Positions 16,527 through 25,857 of a DNA stretch of 51,791 nucleotides are shown piece after piece (within the stretch, counting starts at the first letter, position 1; each line of letters starts with the position of its first letter). A program made the position numbers and the translations under genes. The notes beneath the pieces were generated by a model. The model did no database searches. It had not been told where the DNA came from and worked only from the letters and a program-made list of their open reading frames with translations. Source of the DNA: UBA6136 sp044351045 (GTDB taxonomy: Bacteria; Pseudomonadota; Gammaproteobacteria; Methylococcales; Methylococcaceae); the NCBI GenBank assembly GCA_044351045.1, contig JBILGM010000017.1, forward strand, positions 1-51,791. Direction: 5' to 3'.

Positions 16527-17903
16527 GTGAAAAGTCTCGCGGTCCAGAAAACGACCTTGGCATTGTTAATGCTGCTGCTGCTCTTTATGCAGAGCTGTGC
16601 CACCTTGTACAAGCCACAGAACAAGCCGGTGACAGCGGTCAATTCCTCTACGGGTTATCGGCAAACGCATACCCGCCATGGCGACCCAGGCGGACATCTG
16701 GTGCTTCTGGCCTTTTCGGGTGGCGGAACCCGGGCTGCTGCGCTGTCCTATGGTGTGCTCAAGGAGTTGCGGGATACCCTTGTTGACTCGCGTCACACTC
16801 GAGTCAGCCTGTTGGACGAGGTTGACAGTATCAGTTCTGTCTCGGGGGGCAGTTTTACCGCCGCCTATTACGGCTTGTTTGGCGACCAGTTGTTCACTGA
16901 CTACGAGAGCGTGTTTCTCAAGCAGAGTATCCAGGGCGCATTGATCAAGAGTCTGTTTGATCCGAGCTACTGGTGGAAAAGTATTTTCAGTGGTTTTGAC
17001 CGCACCGAGATGGCTATCGAGTATTACGATAATCACATCTTTCAGGGCAAGACGTTTGCCGACATTCGGCTGGATCAAGGTCCCTACATCGAGATCAATG
17101 CGACCGATCTTGGAGGGGGCAGTCGTTTCGCTTTCATACAGGCCTATTTCGACATTATTTGTTCGGATCTTGCAGGATTCCCGATCGCGCGGGCTGTCAC
17201 TGCTTCTTCGGCCGTGCCTATTGCCTTTCCCCCGGTGGTGCTGAAAAACTACACGGGATCTTGCGATCCCGCCCGGTCAGAATTTGTCCGCTACATGCTA
17301 ACGCAGGCGCCCAAGACTGCACGTTCGCAGGAACTGCAGCAGCGGATCAAATCCTATAGTGACCGAAAAAAACACCCGTACATTCATCTGGTCGATGGCG
17401 GCGTTTCCGACAATCTGGGCTTGCGGGCCCTGACCGACCGAATCGAAGGCATCGGCAGCGGACTGTCCCTGGCAGAAATCAAGAAAATCCCCAACAACAT
17501 TCTCGTTATCTCCGTCGATGCGGAGGTAACGCCGGAGCATGATCTTGATGAATCGGCCGATAAGCCCTCCGTCACACAAACCTTCGAGGCTTTCTCGGAT
17601 GCGCAATTCAGGCTTTATAACGATGAAACCCGCTTACTTTTGCAGAAGAATCTGAGTGATCTACAAAAATACCTGGGTAACCAGGGCAAACCCACGCAAA
17701 TCTTCACCGCGACGGTCTCATTTTCATCGGTTCAGATCGCCTCACTAAAATCCTACCTCAACAATCTCCCGACCTCCCTTGAGTTGTCCGGCCATGATGT
17801 GGACATGCTCACCCAGGTCGGTGGGCAATTGTTGCGGAACTCGCCCGGATATCGGGATTTTCTGCGTGCAACCAATGGACAACGGATCACACATCCCTTT
17901 TAA
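16527..17903 (+). CDS. Patatin-like phospholipase family protein, putative lipoprotein
   Basis: A 458-residue patatin-fold lipase or acyl hydrolase. Residues 1-24 form a hydrophobic signal ending MQSC, a weak lipobox, so the protein is probably outer-membrane or periplasmic. The oxyanion loop appears as AFSGGGTRAAALSYG (about residues 62-76). The nucleophile-elbow region is ISSVSGGSFTAAYYG (Ser in SVSGG), and the catalytic Asp lies in IHLVDGGVSDNLGL. The substrate is unknown. The start is GTG, 70 bases after tatC. A role in membrane lipid turnover is an inference from the family. Confidence 0.88.
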   Translation: MKSLAVQKTTLALLMLLLLFMQSCATLYKPQNKPVTAVNSSTGYRQTHTRHGDPGGHLVLLAFSGGGTRAAALSYGVLKELRDTLVDSRHTRVSLLDEVDSISSVSGGSFTAAYYGLFGDQLFTDYESVFLKQSIQGALIKSLFDPSYWWKSIFSGFDRTEMAIEYYDNHIFQGKTFADIRLDQGPYIEINATDLGGGSRFAFIQAYFDIICSDLAGFPIARAVTASSAVPIAFPPVVLKNYTGSCDPARSEFVRYMLTQAPKTARSQELQQRIKSYSDRKKHPYIHLVDGGVSDNLGLRALTDRIEGIGSGLSLAEIKKIPNNILVISVDAEVTPEHDLDESADKPSVTQTFEAFSDAQFRLYNDETRLLLQKNLSDLQKYLGNQGKPTQIFTATVSFSSVQIASLKSYLNNLPTSLELSGHDVDMLTQVGGQLLRNSPGYRDFLRATNGQRITHPF

Positions 17904-18174
17904 AGGGGACTGGCTGCCGCAGCCGGGTTTTCAGGGGCCTTGGTACATATCGGTCGGATGCATTTCTACTGGCTGCCTTATGTTGGTCCGAGAAAACCTG
18001 TGGACGACTTCCGGGTAGGCGACGAGCAGTGATATGGGGGACAATGTCGCTTTAGATGCTTCTGCTTCCTGCCACTACAACGAGCGGCTAGAAAAAATAC
18101 AAGCGGGTACCTGATCGGATATCAAGTTGGGCTCTGTGAAGCCCATATATATAGAACAAAAGGATAGCTGCAAT

Positions 18175-18753
18175 ATGCTGCTGATGATCGACAACTATGA
18201 CTCCTTCACCTACAACCTGGTGCAGTACTTTGCCGAGTTGGGGGCCAAGGTCGAGGTGGTGCGGAATGATCAGATTGCGGTCGAGGAGATCGAGCGAATC
18301 AATCCGCAAAAAATCGTGATCTCACCGGGTCCCTGTACGCCCAAGGAGGCCGGGATCTCGGTCGATACGATCAAGTGTTATGCGGGGCGTTACCCGATTC
18401 TCGGAGTGTGTCTCGGGCATCAGAGTATCGGCTACGCCTTCGGGGGCAACATAATACATGCCAAACGTATCATGCATGGCAAGACCTCTATGGTCTATCA
18501 CAATGATCAAGGCGTCTTTCATGGTTTGAATAATCCTTTTCAAGCCACCCGCTATCACTCGCTGGTGATTGAGCAGTCGACGTTGCCGGGCTGCCTAGAA
18601 ATCACCGCCTGGACCGAAGACAACGAGGGAAGCATCGAGGAGATTATGGGCGTTCGTCACAAGACGCTGGATATCGAAGGCGTCCAGTTCCACCCTGAAT
18701 CCATATTGACCGAACAGGGCCACGAATTGTTGGCTAATTTTCTGCGACGCTGA
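18175..18753 (+). CDS. trpG: Anthranilate/aminodeoxychorismate synthase glutaminase subunit
   Basis: This class I glutamine amidotransferase supplies ammonia to anthranilate synthase (TrpE) or aminodeoxychorismate synthase (PabB). The ATG at 18175 gives 192 residues starting MLLMIDNYDSFTYNLVQYF, the family start, with an AAGGAT ribosome-binding site; an in-frame upstream extension has no family sequence. The nucleophile is in GVCLGHQSIGYAFGG and the His/Glu pair in GVQFHPES. No trpE lies next to it here. A small GGGCT/AGCCC hairpin lies about 30 bases upstream. The nearby trpD and trpC favour TrpG over PabA, but both roles are possible. Confidence 0.95.
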   Translation: MLLMIDNYDSFTYNLVQYFAELGAKVEVVRNDQIAVEEIERINPQKIVISPGPCTPKEAGISVDTIKCYAGRYPILGVCLGHQSIGYAFGGNIIHAKRIMHGKTSMVYHNDQGVFHGLNNPFQATRYHSLVIEQSTLPGCLEITAWTEDNEGSIEEIMGVRHKTLDIEGVQFHPESILTEQGHELLANFLRR

Positions 18754-18777
18754 TCAGGGCCGCGCCCGACATTGGTG

Positions 18778-19857
18778 ATGGCTTTGCTTGAGCATAAATC
18801 GCAACGGAAAGCCCCATCGGAAACTCTGCACAGCGTTCAGATCTACCGGGCAGTGGCCGTCTTGCTGGTGGTCCTGTTCCATGGGTCTGCGTTCATCCTG
18901 TCCCGATACTTGCTCGCGCCACTTGGCAACCTGTTTCAGGCGGGATTTTTTGGTGTTTTTCTGTTTTTTGTCATCAGTGGATTCATTATTCTGATGGCTC
19001 ACTACCGCGATCTGGGGAGGCCGGATCGGGTCTGGTATTACCTCGCCCGTCGTTTTGTTCGCATCTATCCCTTCTTCTGGGGAGTGCTCATGATTTGGGG
19101 AGGTTGGCGGGTTTTTAACGGCAGTATCGGGCTGAACGAGTTCGCTGCCAATGCCTTGCTGTTCGAGGGGATGCCGGATTTGATCATTCCCGTTAGTTGG
19201 ACTTTGCGCTACGAGATCATTTTTTACGCTCTGTTTGCCGCTGCAATTCTCAATAAAACATTGGGTTTGCTGGTGCTTGCGGGATGGCTTGGGTTGCAAT
19301 GGGTCGGTCATCCAATCGAACTGAACTGGTTAATCTATCCCCTGAATTATCTGTTCATGCTGGGTCTGTTGGCCGCCATGCTGTGTCTGCGATTCAGGTC
19401 TCTAGAAGAAAATGTGAGTGACTCAGTGGGCTGGGTATCGCTGGTTTTCGGAACAATCGGTTTCGTGGCCATGATGTGGGCCTACGCAAATTGGGTAGGG
19501 GACGTGGATGCCTGGCCAGAGCATCCATTGACCATTCTGGGGTTTGGAGTCTCTAGTGCCTTGTTGCTGATGGCGTCCATCTCGGGCGCCATCAACCGCA
19601 TGATGGGACAATGGCGGCTGATGGCCCTGATGGGCAACGCCTCCTATTCCATTTATCTCACCCATGCGCCCTTCGGCAAACTAGCGTGGAATCTTTTGCG
19701 TCCTATCAAGCCCTTGTGGCAGGGAGCGCCGGAGGCGTGGGTGGCAAATTTGCTGCTGGTATGGGTAGCCGTGGTTTCGGTTTTGGCCGGTATCCTGGTT
19801 CATCTTAAAATCGAGCAGCCGATGCTGGCTTATCTGCGGCGCAAATGGGCAGGATGA
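18778..19857 (+). CDS. Acyltransferase family 3 membrane protein
   Basis: About 359 residues with roughly ten hydrophobic segments, a member of the OafA/NodX acyltransferase-3 family that acylates sugars of surface polysaccharides. The family's N-terminal signature is visible as IYRAVAVLLVVLFHGSAFIL with the catalytic-type His, followed by FFGVFLFFVISGFIILMAH and RRFVRIYPFFWG. A late GNASYSIYLTHAPF motif also fits. The ATG at 18778 is preferred over TTG and GTG codons just upstream. The acyl donor and acceptor are unknown. It sits oddly between trpG and trpD. Confidence 0.9.
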   Translation: MALLEHKSQRKAPSETLHSVQIYRAVAVLLVVLFHGSAFILSRYLLAPLGNLFQAGFFGVFLFFVISGFIILMAHYRDLGRPDRVWYYLARRFVRIYPFFWGVLMIWGGWRVFNGSIGLNEFAANALLFEGMPDLIIPVSWTLRYEIIFYALFAAAILNKTLGLLVLAGWLGLQWVGHPIELNWLIYPLNYLFMLGLLAAMLCLRFRSLEENVSDSVGWVSLVFGTIGFVAMMWAYANWVGDVDAWPEHPLTILGFGVSSALLLMASISGAINRMMGQWRLMALMGNASYSIYLTHAPFGKLAWNLLRPIKPLWQGAPEAWVANLLLVWVAVVSVLAGILVHLKIEQPMLAYLRRKWAG

Positions 19858-19861
19858 AGGG

Positions 19862-20425
19862 ATGAGCCTCGACATCCAACATCGCGGTTCTCGCGCCACT
19901 TTTTGCACGACCCTTTCACTCGCCGCGGGTGCAGCTAAAATTAACTATCGCCATGACCGACCTCGAATTGTTTCAGGCCTTCGTCGCCCGGCCATCTTCA
20001 TCTCCGGGGCGGGCTTGCTGGTGTTATCCATCAACACCGGTCTGTTGGGCATCGTGTCCCGGTTACGGGCATACCATCGGGAAAAACATACCGCCATCGA
20101 GTCCGGAAATGTCATGGATCGCAAGGTGCTGCCGTCACAGATCGAATTCATCGAGCAACATGCCGGTAAAATCCGCAATACCTTTGTTTTTGCGCTGATC
20201 GGCATCATGGGGGTCATGGTGACCTGTCTGGTATTGGGGCTCAGCCCTCGTGTTCCCGATGCGCTCGTCGTTGCCGTGATGCTGTTTGTATTGTCCGTGT
20301 TGTCTATGCTGATCGGAATGATGTTCTATCTTCCGGAAGTCATCATGGGCCTCAGTTCCGTTCAGGAGGAAGAAAAGCTTTATAGCCTCCTCGATAGCGT
20401 GCCAGTCGTCAGTAAGGACTCATGA
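19862..20425 (+). CDS. DUF2721-like membrane protein, probable N-terminal frameshift
   Basis: The product resembles the DUF2721 family: RPAIFISGAGLLVLSINTGL, then GIVSRLRAYHREK, two C-terminal membrane helices and EEEKLYSLLDS. No function is established. The open frame begins at 19862 with an unconvincing basic N-terminus. A better start exists in another frame at 19953 (MTDLELFQAFVA). Joining the two frames at the CCC run 19987-19989, as if one C were missing, would give FVAPAIFISGAGLL, which fits the family much better. I infer a natural or sequencing one-base deletion. The true gene would then be about 19953-20425. Confidence 0.6.
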   Translation: MSLDIQHRGSRATFCTTLSLAAGAAKINYRHDRPRIVSGLRRPAIFISGAGLLVLSINTGLLGIVSRLRAYHREKHTAIESGNVMDRKVLPSQIEFIEQHAGKIRNTFVFALIGIMGVMVTCLVLGLSPRVPDALVVAVMLFVLSVLSMLIGMMFYLPEVIMGLSSVQEEEKLYSLLDSVPVVSKDS

Positions 20426-20456
20426 TTGTCGCCGTGCCCCGAATCCTGAGAATTTC

Positions 20457-21479
20457 ATGAAAATCAGTTCTGCCATCAATCACCTGCTCGAGGGTCTGGA
20501 TCTTGCGCCTGAGGCCATGCGCGAAATCATGCGTCACATTATGTCCGGGGCAGCGACCCCGGCGCAGATCGGGGGGTTTCTGATTGCCCTGCGCGCCAAG
20601 GGTGAATCCGTCACCGAAGTGGTGGCGGCCGCTCAGGTCTTGCGGGAAATGGCGACCCGGGTACAGGTTCACGGTGACCACCTGGTCGACACCTGCGGTA
20701 CGGGGGGCGACGGCACCCATACGTTCAATATCAGCACGGCTTCGGCCTTCGTAGCGGCGGCGGCGGGTGCGCGCGTGGCCAAGCACGGTAACCGCTCGGT
20801 CTCAAGCACCTGCGGTAGCGCTGATGTGCTGGAAGCGGCCGGTGTCCATCTTGGCATCACCCCCGAACAGGTCAAGGCCTGCATTGAAGAGGTGGGCGTG
20901 GGTTTCCTGTTTGCCCAAAATCACCACGGTGCCATGCAGCATGCTATCGGTCCGCGCCGGGAACTGGGTGTTCGGACGATCTTCAATCTGCTTGGACCCT
21001 TAACCAACCCGGCAGGAGCGCCAAACCAGGTGGTTGGTGTCTACAGTGCCGATTGGGTGGAGCCTCTGGCCGAAGCGCTGCGTGATTTGGGTGCGCGGCA
21101 TGTCCTGGTCGTGCATGCCGAGGACGGCCTCGATGAAATCAGCATCGGCGCGCCGACCCGGGTCGCCGAACTCAAGAACGGACGTATCGATGTCCAGGTG
21201 CTGACGCCCGAATATTTCGGCCTTTCACGTGAACCGCTGAGTTGGCTGGCCGTCAACTCCCCCGGGGAAAGCGTGGCCATGATTCACGGTGTGCTCGCCG
21301 GTGGCGAAGGACCAGCGCGCGATGTGGTCTTGCTGAATGCGGGAGCCGCCATCTATGCGGCCGGAGTGGCGCCCACGCTGCAAGATGGGCTTGAAAAAGC
21401 CGCAACGGCGATTGATAGCGGAGCGGCCGCGCTAAAGCTCGAAGCCCTGGTCACCTTCACCCAACAGTTCGCCCATTAA
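20457..21479 (+). CDS. trpD: Anthranilate phosphoribosyltransferase
   Basis: TrpD transfers phosphoribosyl from PRPP to anthranilate, step two of tryptophan synthesis. The 340-residue length is normal. Motifs include DTCGTGGDGTHTFNISTASA for PRPP binding (about residues 78-97), KHGNRSVSSTCGSADVLEA, and NLLGPLTNPAGA. It lies 50 bases upstream of trpC in the same direction. Confidence 0.97.
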   Translation: MKISSAINHLLEGLDLAPEAMREIMRHIMSGAATPAQIGGFLIALRAKGESVTEVVAAAQVLREMATRVQVHGDHLVDTCGTGGDGTHTFNISTASAFVAAAAGARVAKHGNRSVSSTCGSADVLEAAGVHLGITPEQVKACIEEVGVGFLFAQNHHGAMQHAIGPRRELGVRTIFNLLGPLTNPAGAPNQVVGVYSADWVEPLAEALRDLGARHVLVVHAEDGLDEISIGAPTRVAELKNGRIDVQVLTPEYFGLSREPLSWLAVNSPGESVAMIHGVLAGGEGPARDVVLLNAGAAIYAAGVAPTLQDGLEKAATAIDSGAAALKLEALVTFTQQFAH

Positions 21480-21529
21480 ACTTTTTTTCCCGCGCTCCGC
21501 TCCAGACCAAAGTATGCAAAATTAAACTC

Positions 21530-22342
21530 ATGCAAGACTCCACGCCCGACATTCTGAAAAAAATCCTGCACCGCAAGGCCGAGGAAATTGCCGAGCGCCG
21601 AGCCCAGGTTTCTCATGAGGCTCAACTGCAACGGGCGGCGGAGGCCGATCCGCCCCGTGGATTCGTCCAGGCGATACGCGACAAGATCGACGCGGGCCTG
21701 CCCGGCGTAATTGCCGAGATTAAGAAAGCTTCTCCCAGCAAAGGAGTGATGCGCCCCGAATTTCACCCGGCGGACATCGCCCGCAGCTACGCCAGTCATG
21801 GCGCGGCCTGTCTGTCGGTGCTGACCGACCGCGACTTCTTTCATGGCAGCGAAGCCTTCTTGCAGGAAGCGCGCGCGGCCTGCAAACTGCCTGTTATCCG
21901 CAAGGATTTCATCATCGATCCCTATCAGGTCGCCGAAGCGCGGGCGATTGGCGCGGACTGCATCCTGCTGATTGCCGCCGCACTGGACGACGCCGAACTC
22001 CGCCAGTTGTCGGATTTGGCTCATGAACTGGCATTGGATGTGCTGGTGGAAGTCCACGATGCCTCGGAGCTCGAACGCTCACTTAAGCTCGATTTGCCGC
22101 TGATCGGCATCAACAACCGCAACCTCCGCACCTTTGAGGTCAGCCTGCAGACCACGCTGGATCTGCTGCCCGCCATTCCCCCGGATCGCATCGTCGTGAC
22201 GGAGAGCGGCATACTCGGGCCTGAGGATGTGACGCTGATGCGCCAGCATCAGGTGAATGCGTTTCTCGTCGGCGAGAGCTTCATGCGCGCTCACGATCCT
22301 GGCGTCAAGTTGGCTGAACTCTTTGGCTTTTCCGGCGCGTGA
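21530..22342 (+). CDS. trpC: Indole-3-glycerol phosphate synthase
   Basis: TrpC closes the indole ring to form indole-3-glycerol phosphate. The 270-residue TIM barrel shows VIAEIKKASPSKGVMRPEF with the catalytic Lys, the VIRKDFIIDPYQVAEARAIG segment, GINNRNLRTFEV and VTESGILGPEDV. It is monofunctional, with no TrpF fusion. Its stop overlaps the next gene's GTG (GTGA), indicating coupling. Confidence 0.97.
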   Translation: MQDSTPDILKKILHRKAEEIAERRAQVSHEAQLQRAAEADPPRGFVQAIRDKIDAGLPGVIAEIKKASPSKGVMRPEFHPADIARSYASHGAACLSVLTDRDFFHGSEAFLQEARAACKLPVIRKDFIIDPYQVAEARAIGADCILLIAAALDDAELRQLSDLAHELALDVLVEVHDASELERSLKLDLPLIGINNRNLRTFEVSLQTTLDLLPAIPPDRIVVTESGILGPEDVTLMRQHQVNAFLVGESFMRAHDPGVKLAELFGFSGA

Positions 22343-23154
22343 AGTTACCCGTTAGCCGGAATGAACTGGATGAGCTGACCGCGCTTATTCGCGCTGTCGC
22401 CGGCGAGGAATTGTTGCCGCGCTTCCATCATTCGGTGCGCCAGTACAAGGCGGATGGCAGCATCGTCACCGAAGCCGATCTGGTCGTGCAGGCCCGGCTG
22501 ACCCAAGAATTGCGGCAGCGGTACCCGCATATCGAATTGCTGGGCGAGGAAATGGACGAGGCGGATCAGCGCAAGCTGCTGCAGTCCGGTGACCGACTGA
22601 TCTGGTGCCTTGATCCGGTCGATGGCACCAGTAATTTTGCCGCCGGCCTTCCGTTCTTCTCGATCTCGCTTGCCCTGCTCCAGGGTGGGCAGCCGCTCAT
22701 GGGTATCGTCTATGACCCCAGTCGGGATGAATGCTTTACCGCCATCGCCGGGCAAGGTGCTTGGCTGAATGGAGCGCCCCTGCAGGCAGTGGTGGGCGAT
22801 TTGCCCTTGAAGCGGTGTCTCGCCATGGTGGACTTCAAGCGCCTGGGTCACGCCTTGGCCACCGCGCTGGTAACGCGACCGCCCTATGGCTCGCTCCGTT
22901 ATACCGGATCCGGGGCGCTCGAATGGTGCTGGCTGGCGGCCGGCCGTTTTCATCTCTATCTGCACGGTCAACAGAAGCTCTGGGATTTTGCTGCCGGTGC
23001 ACTGGTGCTGGCTGAAGCAGGCGGTGTCGCGCGTTCGCTGGATGGTGAGCGGCTATTTGCTAGCGGTGTCCTGACACGCTCGGTGATCGCGGCGGCCGAT
23101 CAACGCTTGTTCCAGGTCTGGTCGCAGGCCATCGACGAACGACGGGCCGCTTGA
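22339..23154 (+). CDS. Inositol monophosphatase family protein
   Basis: A 271-residue Mg-dependent phosphatase of the IMPase/FIG superfamily. Metal-binding motifs are visible: LLGEEMDE, WCLDPVDGTSNFAAGLPFF and LWDFAAGALVLAEAGG. The GTG start overlaps the trpC stop, so it is co-translated with trpC. The substrate cannot be assigned: histidinol phosphate, inositol phosphate, PAP and sugar phosphates are all used in the superfamily. Its position after trpC is not diagnostic. Confidence 0.92.
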   Translation: MKLPVSRNELDELTALIRAVAGEELLPRFHHSVRQYKADGSIVTEADLVVQARLTQELRQRYPHIELLGEEMDEADQRKLLQSGDRLIWCLDPVDGTSNFAAGLPFFSISLALLQGGQPLMGIVYDPSRDECFTAIAGQGAWLNGAPLQAVVGDLPLKRCLAMVDFKRLGHALATALVTRPPYGSLRYTGSGALEWCWLAAGRFHLYLHGQQKLWDFAAGALVLAEAGGVARSLDGERLFASGVLTRSVIAAADQRLFQVWSQAIDERRAA

Positions 23155-23207
23155 GGCGGTCAGCAATCGGAAATCTGCATGATACGACCGGGCCCTGATT
23201 CCCTCTC

Positions 23208-24971
23208 ATGGCAGCGCGCTTTGACGGGATAGGTCGCGTGCGATGGGCAGGCGCGATTCGATCAGGGGTGGGGACCTTTCTGGGGCGGGTTCTCTTCCTG
23301 CTCTGGGTGTTGCCCTCAGTGGCACGCGGCGCTGACACCGTCACTATCCATATCATCGGGCTCAGTCCGCCCCTCGAGAAGAATGTCCGGGCCATGCTCA
23401 CGATGGCCCGCAAGACAGTCGATGACAAAAAGAACGCCATCGACCTGGCGGCCGCCCGGGCTCCTGAGGAAATCCGCACAGCGCTCCAGCCCTTTGGCTA
23501 TTACCGCCCCAAGATCGTCGCCTCGGTCACCCGGCAGAAGAACCAGTGGATCGCGGAATACCGCATCAATCCCGGTCCGCCCATTCATCTTTCCCGGGTC
23601 GAGGTGAAACTCATCGGCGAGGCGAACCTGGAGCCGGAAATGCGCGTGCTGGTGGAAAAGTTTCCGCTCAAGCCGGGCGATGTCCTGGATCACGTTCTTT
23701 ACGAGCGGGGCCGCGATGCACTGGAGGAGCAAGCCGCCGAAATGGGGTTTTTCGATGCTCGGCTGGTCACCCGTCAGGTCCGGGTTGATCTGAAAAGCTA
23801 TCAAGCCCAGGTCGCCGTGCAGATGGATTCGGGCAAGCGCTATCGGTTTGGCGATCTGAGTTTCACCCAGTCGCCCTTGGCGAAGGAATTGCTGGAGCGT
23901 TTTGCCCGCTTCCAACCCGACGAACCGTATCGAGCTTCAGCTGTTCTGGAGATGCAGAAAAGCCTGCTGAATAGCGGCTACTTCTCCCAAGCCGATATCA
24001 TGCCGCGCCATGAGCAAGCCAGGAATGGGCGCATACCGTTGGCGGTCGACCTCAGCACGCTCCCGCAAAATCGCGTCGATCTGGGGGGTGGATATGGCAC
24101 GGACACCGGCCCGCGGATCAGCGTCGCTTACCGGAATCGCTTCCTCAACAGCTATGGTCATACCTTCCAGGCCAGCGCCAAGCTCTCGCTGATCTGGAAC
24201 CAGATCGACGCCATCTATGCCATTCCACTCGCAGATCCCGAGCGGGATCAACTCGCCTTCACTACCAAGCTGGGGCTGGAAGATACCGTGGCGGGCCGCG
24301 CCAAGGTCATCCGGGGTGGTATCCGCCATGGGACGACGCGCTGGGATATGCGGGAAATTCTCTCCCTCGACTATTTGCGGGAAACCTACAATGTGGGCTA
24401 TGGCAGCCAGACCACCGATCTGCTGATTCCCAGTGCCAACTACACTTGGCTCAGCTTTGTTGACGCCATTTTTCCGCGACAGGGCATTCGTGTTGACACC
24501 AATCTCGCCGGCAGTATCGAAGGGGCCGGGTCGCAAGTTTCCTTCGCCCGTCTGCGGATGTTCGGCAAGGGGGTTTACAGCCTGAATGACGACAACCGCC
24601 TGATTTTCCGTGGTCAGGTCGGCGAAATGATCACCAGTGATTTTGACCGCATGCCCATCACCGAGCGTTTCTATGCCGGCGGTGCGCCCACGGTGCGGGG
24701 TTACCGTCTGTTTGAAATCAGCCCGGTCAATGAACTCGGCAAACGTACCGGTGGCCGACATCTCGGACTGGCCAGTCTGGAATATGACCAGGCCCTGTTT
24801 TCCGATGTGGGTTATGTCGGTAATGACTTTAATGGTCCGGTCAACACAGGCGTCGGTGTCGGCGCCCGCTGGCGCTCATCGGGAGGGCCCGTGCGACTGG
24901 ATGTCGGCGTACCGGTGTCCAAGGCACTGGATCCGTTGCAGGTTTATCTGATTCTGGGGCCGGATTTGTGA
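23208..24971 (+). CDS. tamA: Translocation and assembly module outer-membrane protein TamA
   Basis: TamA is a BamA-like (Omp85) outer-membrane protein that works with inner-membrane-anchored TamB in outer-membrane protein or lipid traffic. The 587-residue product has a signal sequence ending ARGA near residue 42 and POTRA-like repeats through about residue 270. A C-terminal beta-barrel follows, with the Omp85 lid motif region GGAPTVRGYRLFEI and the terminal LDPLQVYLILGPDL. The adjacent tamB expected right after the stop is instead 7.7 kb away, where a diverged copy of this gene's last codons is found. Confidence 0.94.
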   Translation: MAARFDGIGRVRWAGAIRSGVGTFLGRVLFLLWVLPSVARGADTVTIHIIGLSPPLEKNVRAMLTMARKTVDDKKNAIDLAAARAPEEIRTALQPFGYYRPKIVASVTRQKNQWIAEYRINPGPPIHLSRVEVKLIGEANLEPEMRVLVEKFPLKPGDVLDHVLYERGRDALEEQAAEMGFFDARLVTRQVRVDLKSYQAQVAVQMDSGKRYRFGDLSFTQSPLAKELLERFARFQPDEPYRASAVLEMQKSLLNSGYFSQADIMPRHEQARNGRIPLAVDLSTLPQNRVDLGGGYGTDTGPRISVAYRNRFLNSYGHTFQASAKLSLIWNQIDAIYAIPLADPERDQLAFTTKLGLEDTVAGRAKVIRGGIRHGTTRWDMREILSLDYLRETYNVGYGSQTTDLLIPSANYTWLSFVDAIFPRQGIRVDTNLAGSIEGAGSQVSFARLRMFGKGVYSLNDDNRLIFRGQVGEMITSDFDRMPITERFYAGGAPTVRGYRLFEISPVNELGKRTGGRHLGLASLEYDQALFSDVGYVGNDFNGPVNTGVGVGARWRSSGGPVRLDVGVPVSKALDPLQVYLILGPDL

Positions 24972-25857
24972 GCCCCTTGTGGATTGTTCAACCCCAGGAT
25001 CAATCCTCCATTGGAAATCGCTCAGCAAAATATCAAACCATTATATCTGGTCTGACGGCAGGGTGGTCATATCGAGCGGCGTGAGAGCAGCCATAGGCAG
25101 TGGTGAGCGGCAGAGGGTTTCGTCGATTGGGCTTGACGCCCGCACCATTTTTTACGCAACTGCTTCAAAAGTGTGCAAATTTGCCTGCAAAAGAAAAGTA
25201 AGCGGCGACGGCATGTATTTCATTCAGAAAAATGGGCGCGTAATAGGATCTTTATGCCAAGCGAGTCCCATGAAAATGCTATGTCTACGTTGTTCCCGAC
25301 ATCGTACGAGCGCATTTTGCGGGACGGTTAATACCTTCGGCGCCTCAGCCGTCCCCGTCACCCGTTCAGCGAGGACAGGGTCGCTGAACGAGGCTCTCAG
25401 ATGATGCTATGGGCTTTCGGGATGCCTTGCAGTTTGCCTCCGGACGCCGTTACCACGCCACCCTCCGGCAAACCGCCCGGCCCTGACTCTTCTGGGGGAC
25501 TTGAAAAATATCCCGGTCTACCCGCTGCACGGTTTAACTTTTGTAAGCGTAAATTCTTCTGGCATTATATTTGCTGGAGTCGATTGGTAGTATCTCTACG
25601 ATGACTGGGAGTCGGGTTGGTTTAGATTGCCGTTCAATTGTATGAATATGGAGAGTTGATGCCTTGTATTCCTCCGGCTAGAATAGAACTTGCTGCTACC
25701 GATAAGAACGATTTGTACGATAACGGCTCCATCGGTTTCAGTCGTTCCTTAAGTGGTGGCCGGGGTAATGTCGAGGTGCTATACACGTTCCACCCATCAA
25801 GTACGCTCAAACTGTCCTGATTAATATTCATTAAACTCAGTAAATTTAGGTTATTTT
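24972..25857. other. Gene-poor region after tamA (left part of the inserted DNA)
   Basis: These 886 bases hold no open frame with recognisable family sequence. A weak GGGC/GCCC hairpin at 25129-25141 followed by T-rich sequence might terminate tamA. A perfect 10-base inverted repeat lies at 25363-25390. Base composition turns AT-rich towards the right, ahead of the MACPF gene. Short open frames at 24979, 25401 and 25638 look non-coding. The segment begins directly at the tamA stop and probably belongs to the accessory insert. Confidence 0.5.
25363..25390. repeat. Perfect inverted repeat, 10 bp arms
   Basis: CGTTCAGCGA and TCGCTGAACG are exact reverse complements separated by an 8-base loop. 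No T run follows on either side, so it is not a standard intrinsic terminator. It lies in the gene-poor stretch between tamA and the MACPF gene and may be part of a recombined or repeat element. Confidence 0.7.

Noticed and set aside
18127..18153. Possible sigma-70 promoter (TTGGGC ... TATATA) upstream of trpG
   Set aside because: Spacing of about 15 bases and a weak -35 make it unconvincing; not listed as a feature.
25420..25432. Shared ATGCCTTGC at 25421 and 32601 near both sides of the insert
   Set aside because: Nine identical bases are expected by chance at this scale and the positions do not coincide with the tamA scar boundary.
24979..25604. Two adjacent plus-strand frames after tamA (24979-25404 and 25401-25604)
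   Set aside because: The translations are low in conserved pattern and rich in Cys/Ser/Pro without any family resemblance; no convincing ribosome-binding sites. Treated as non-coding.
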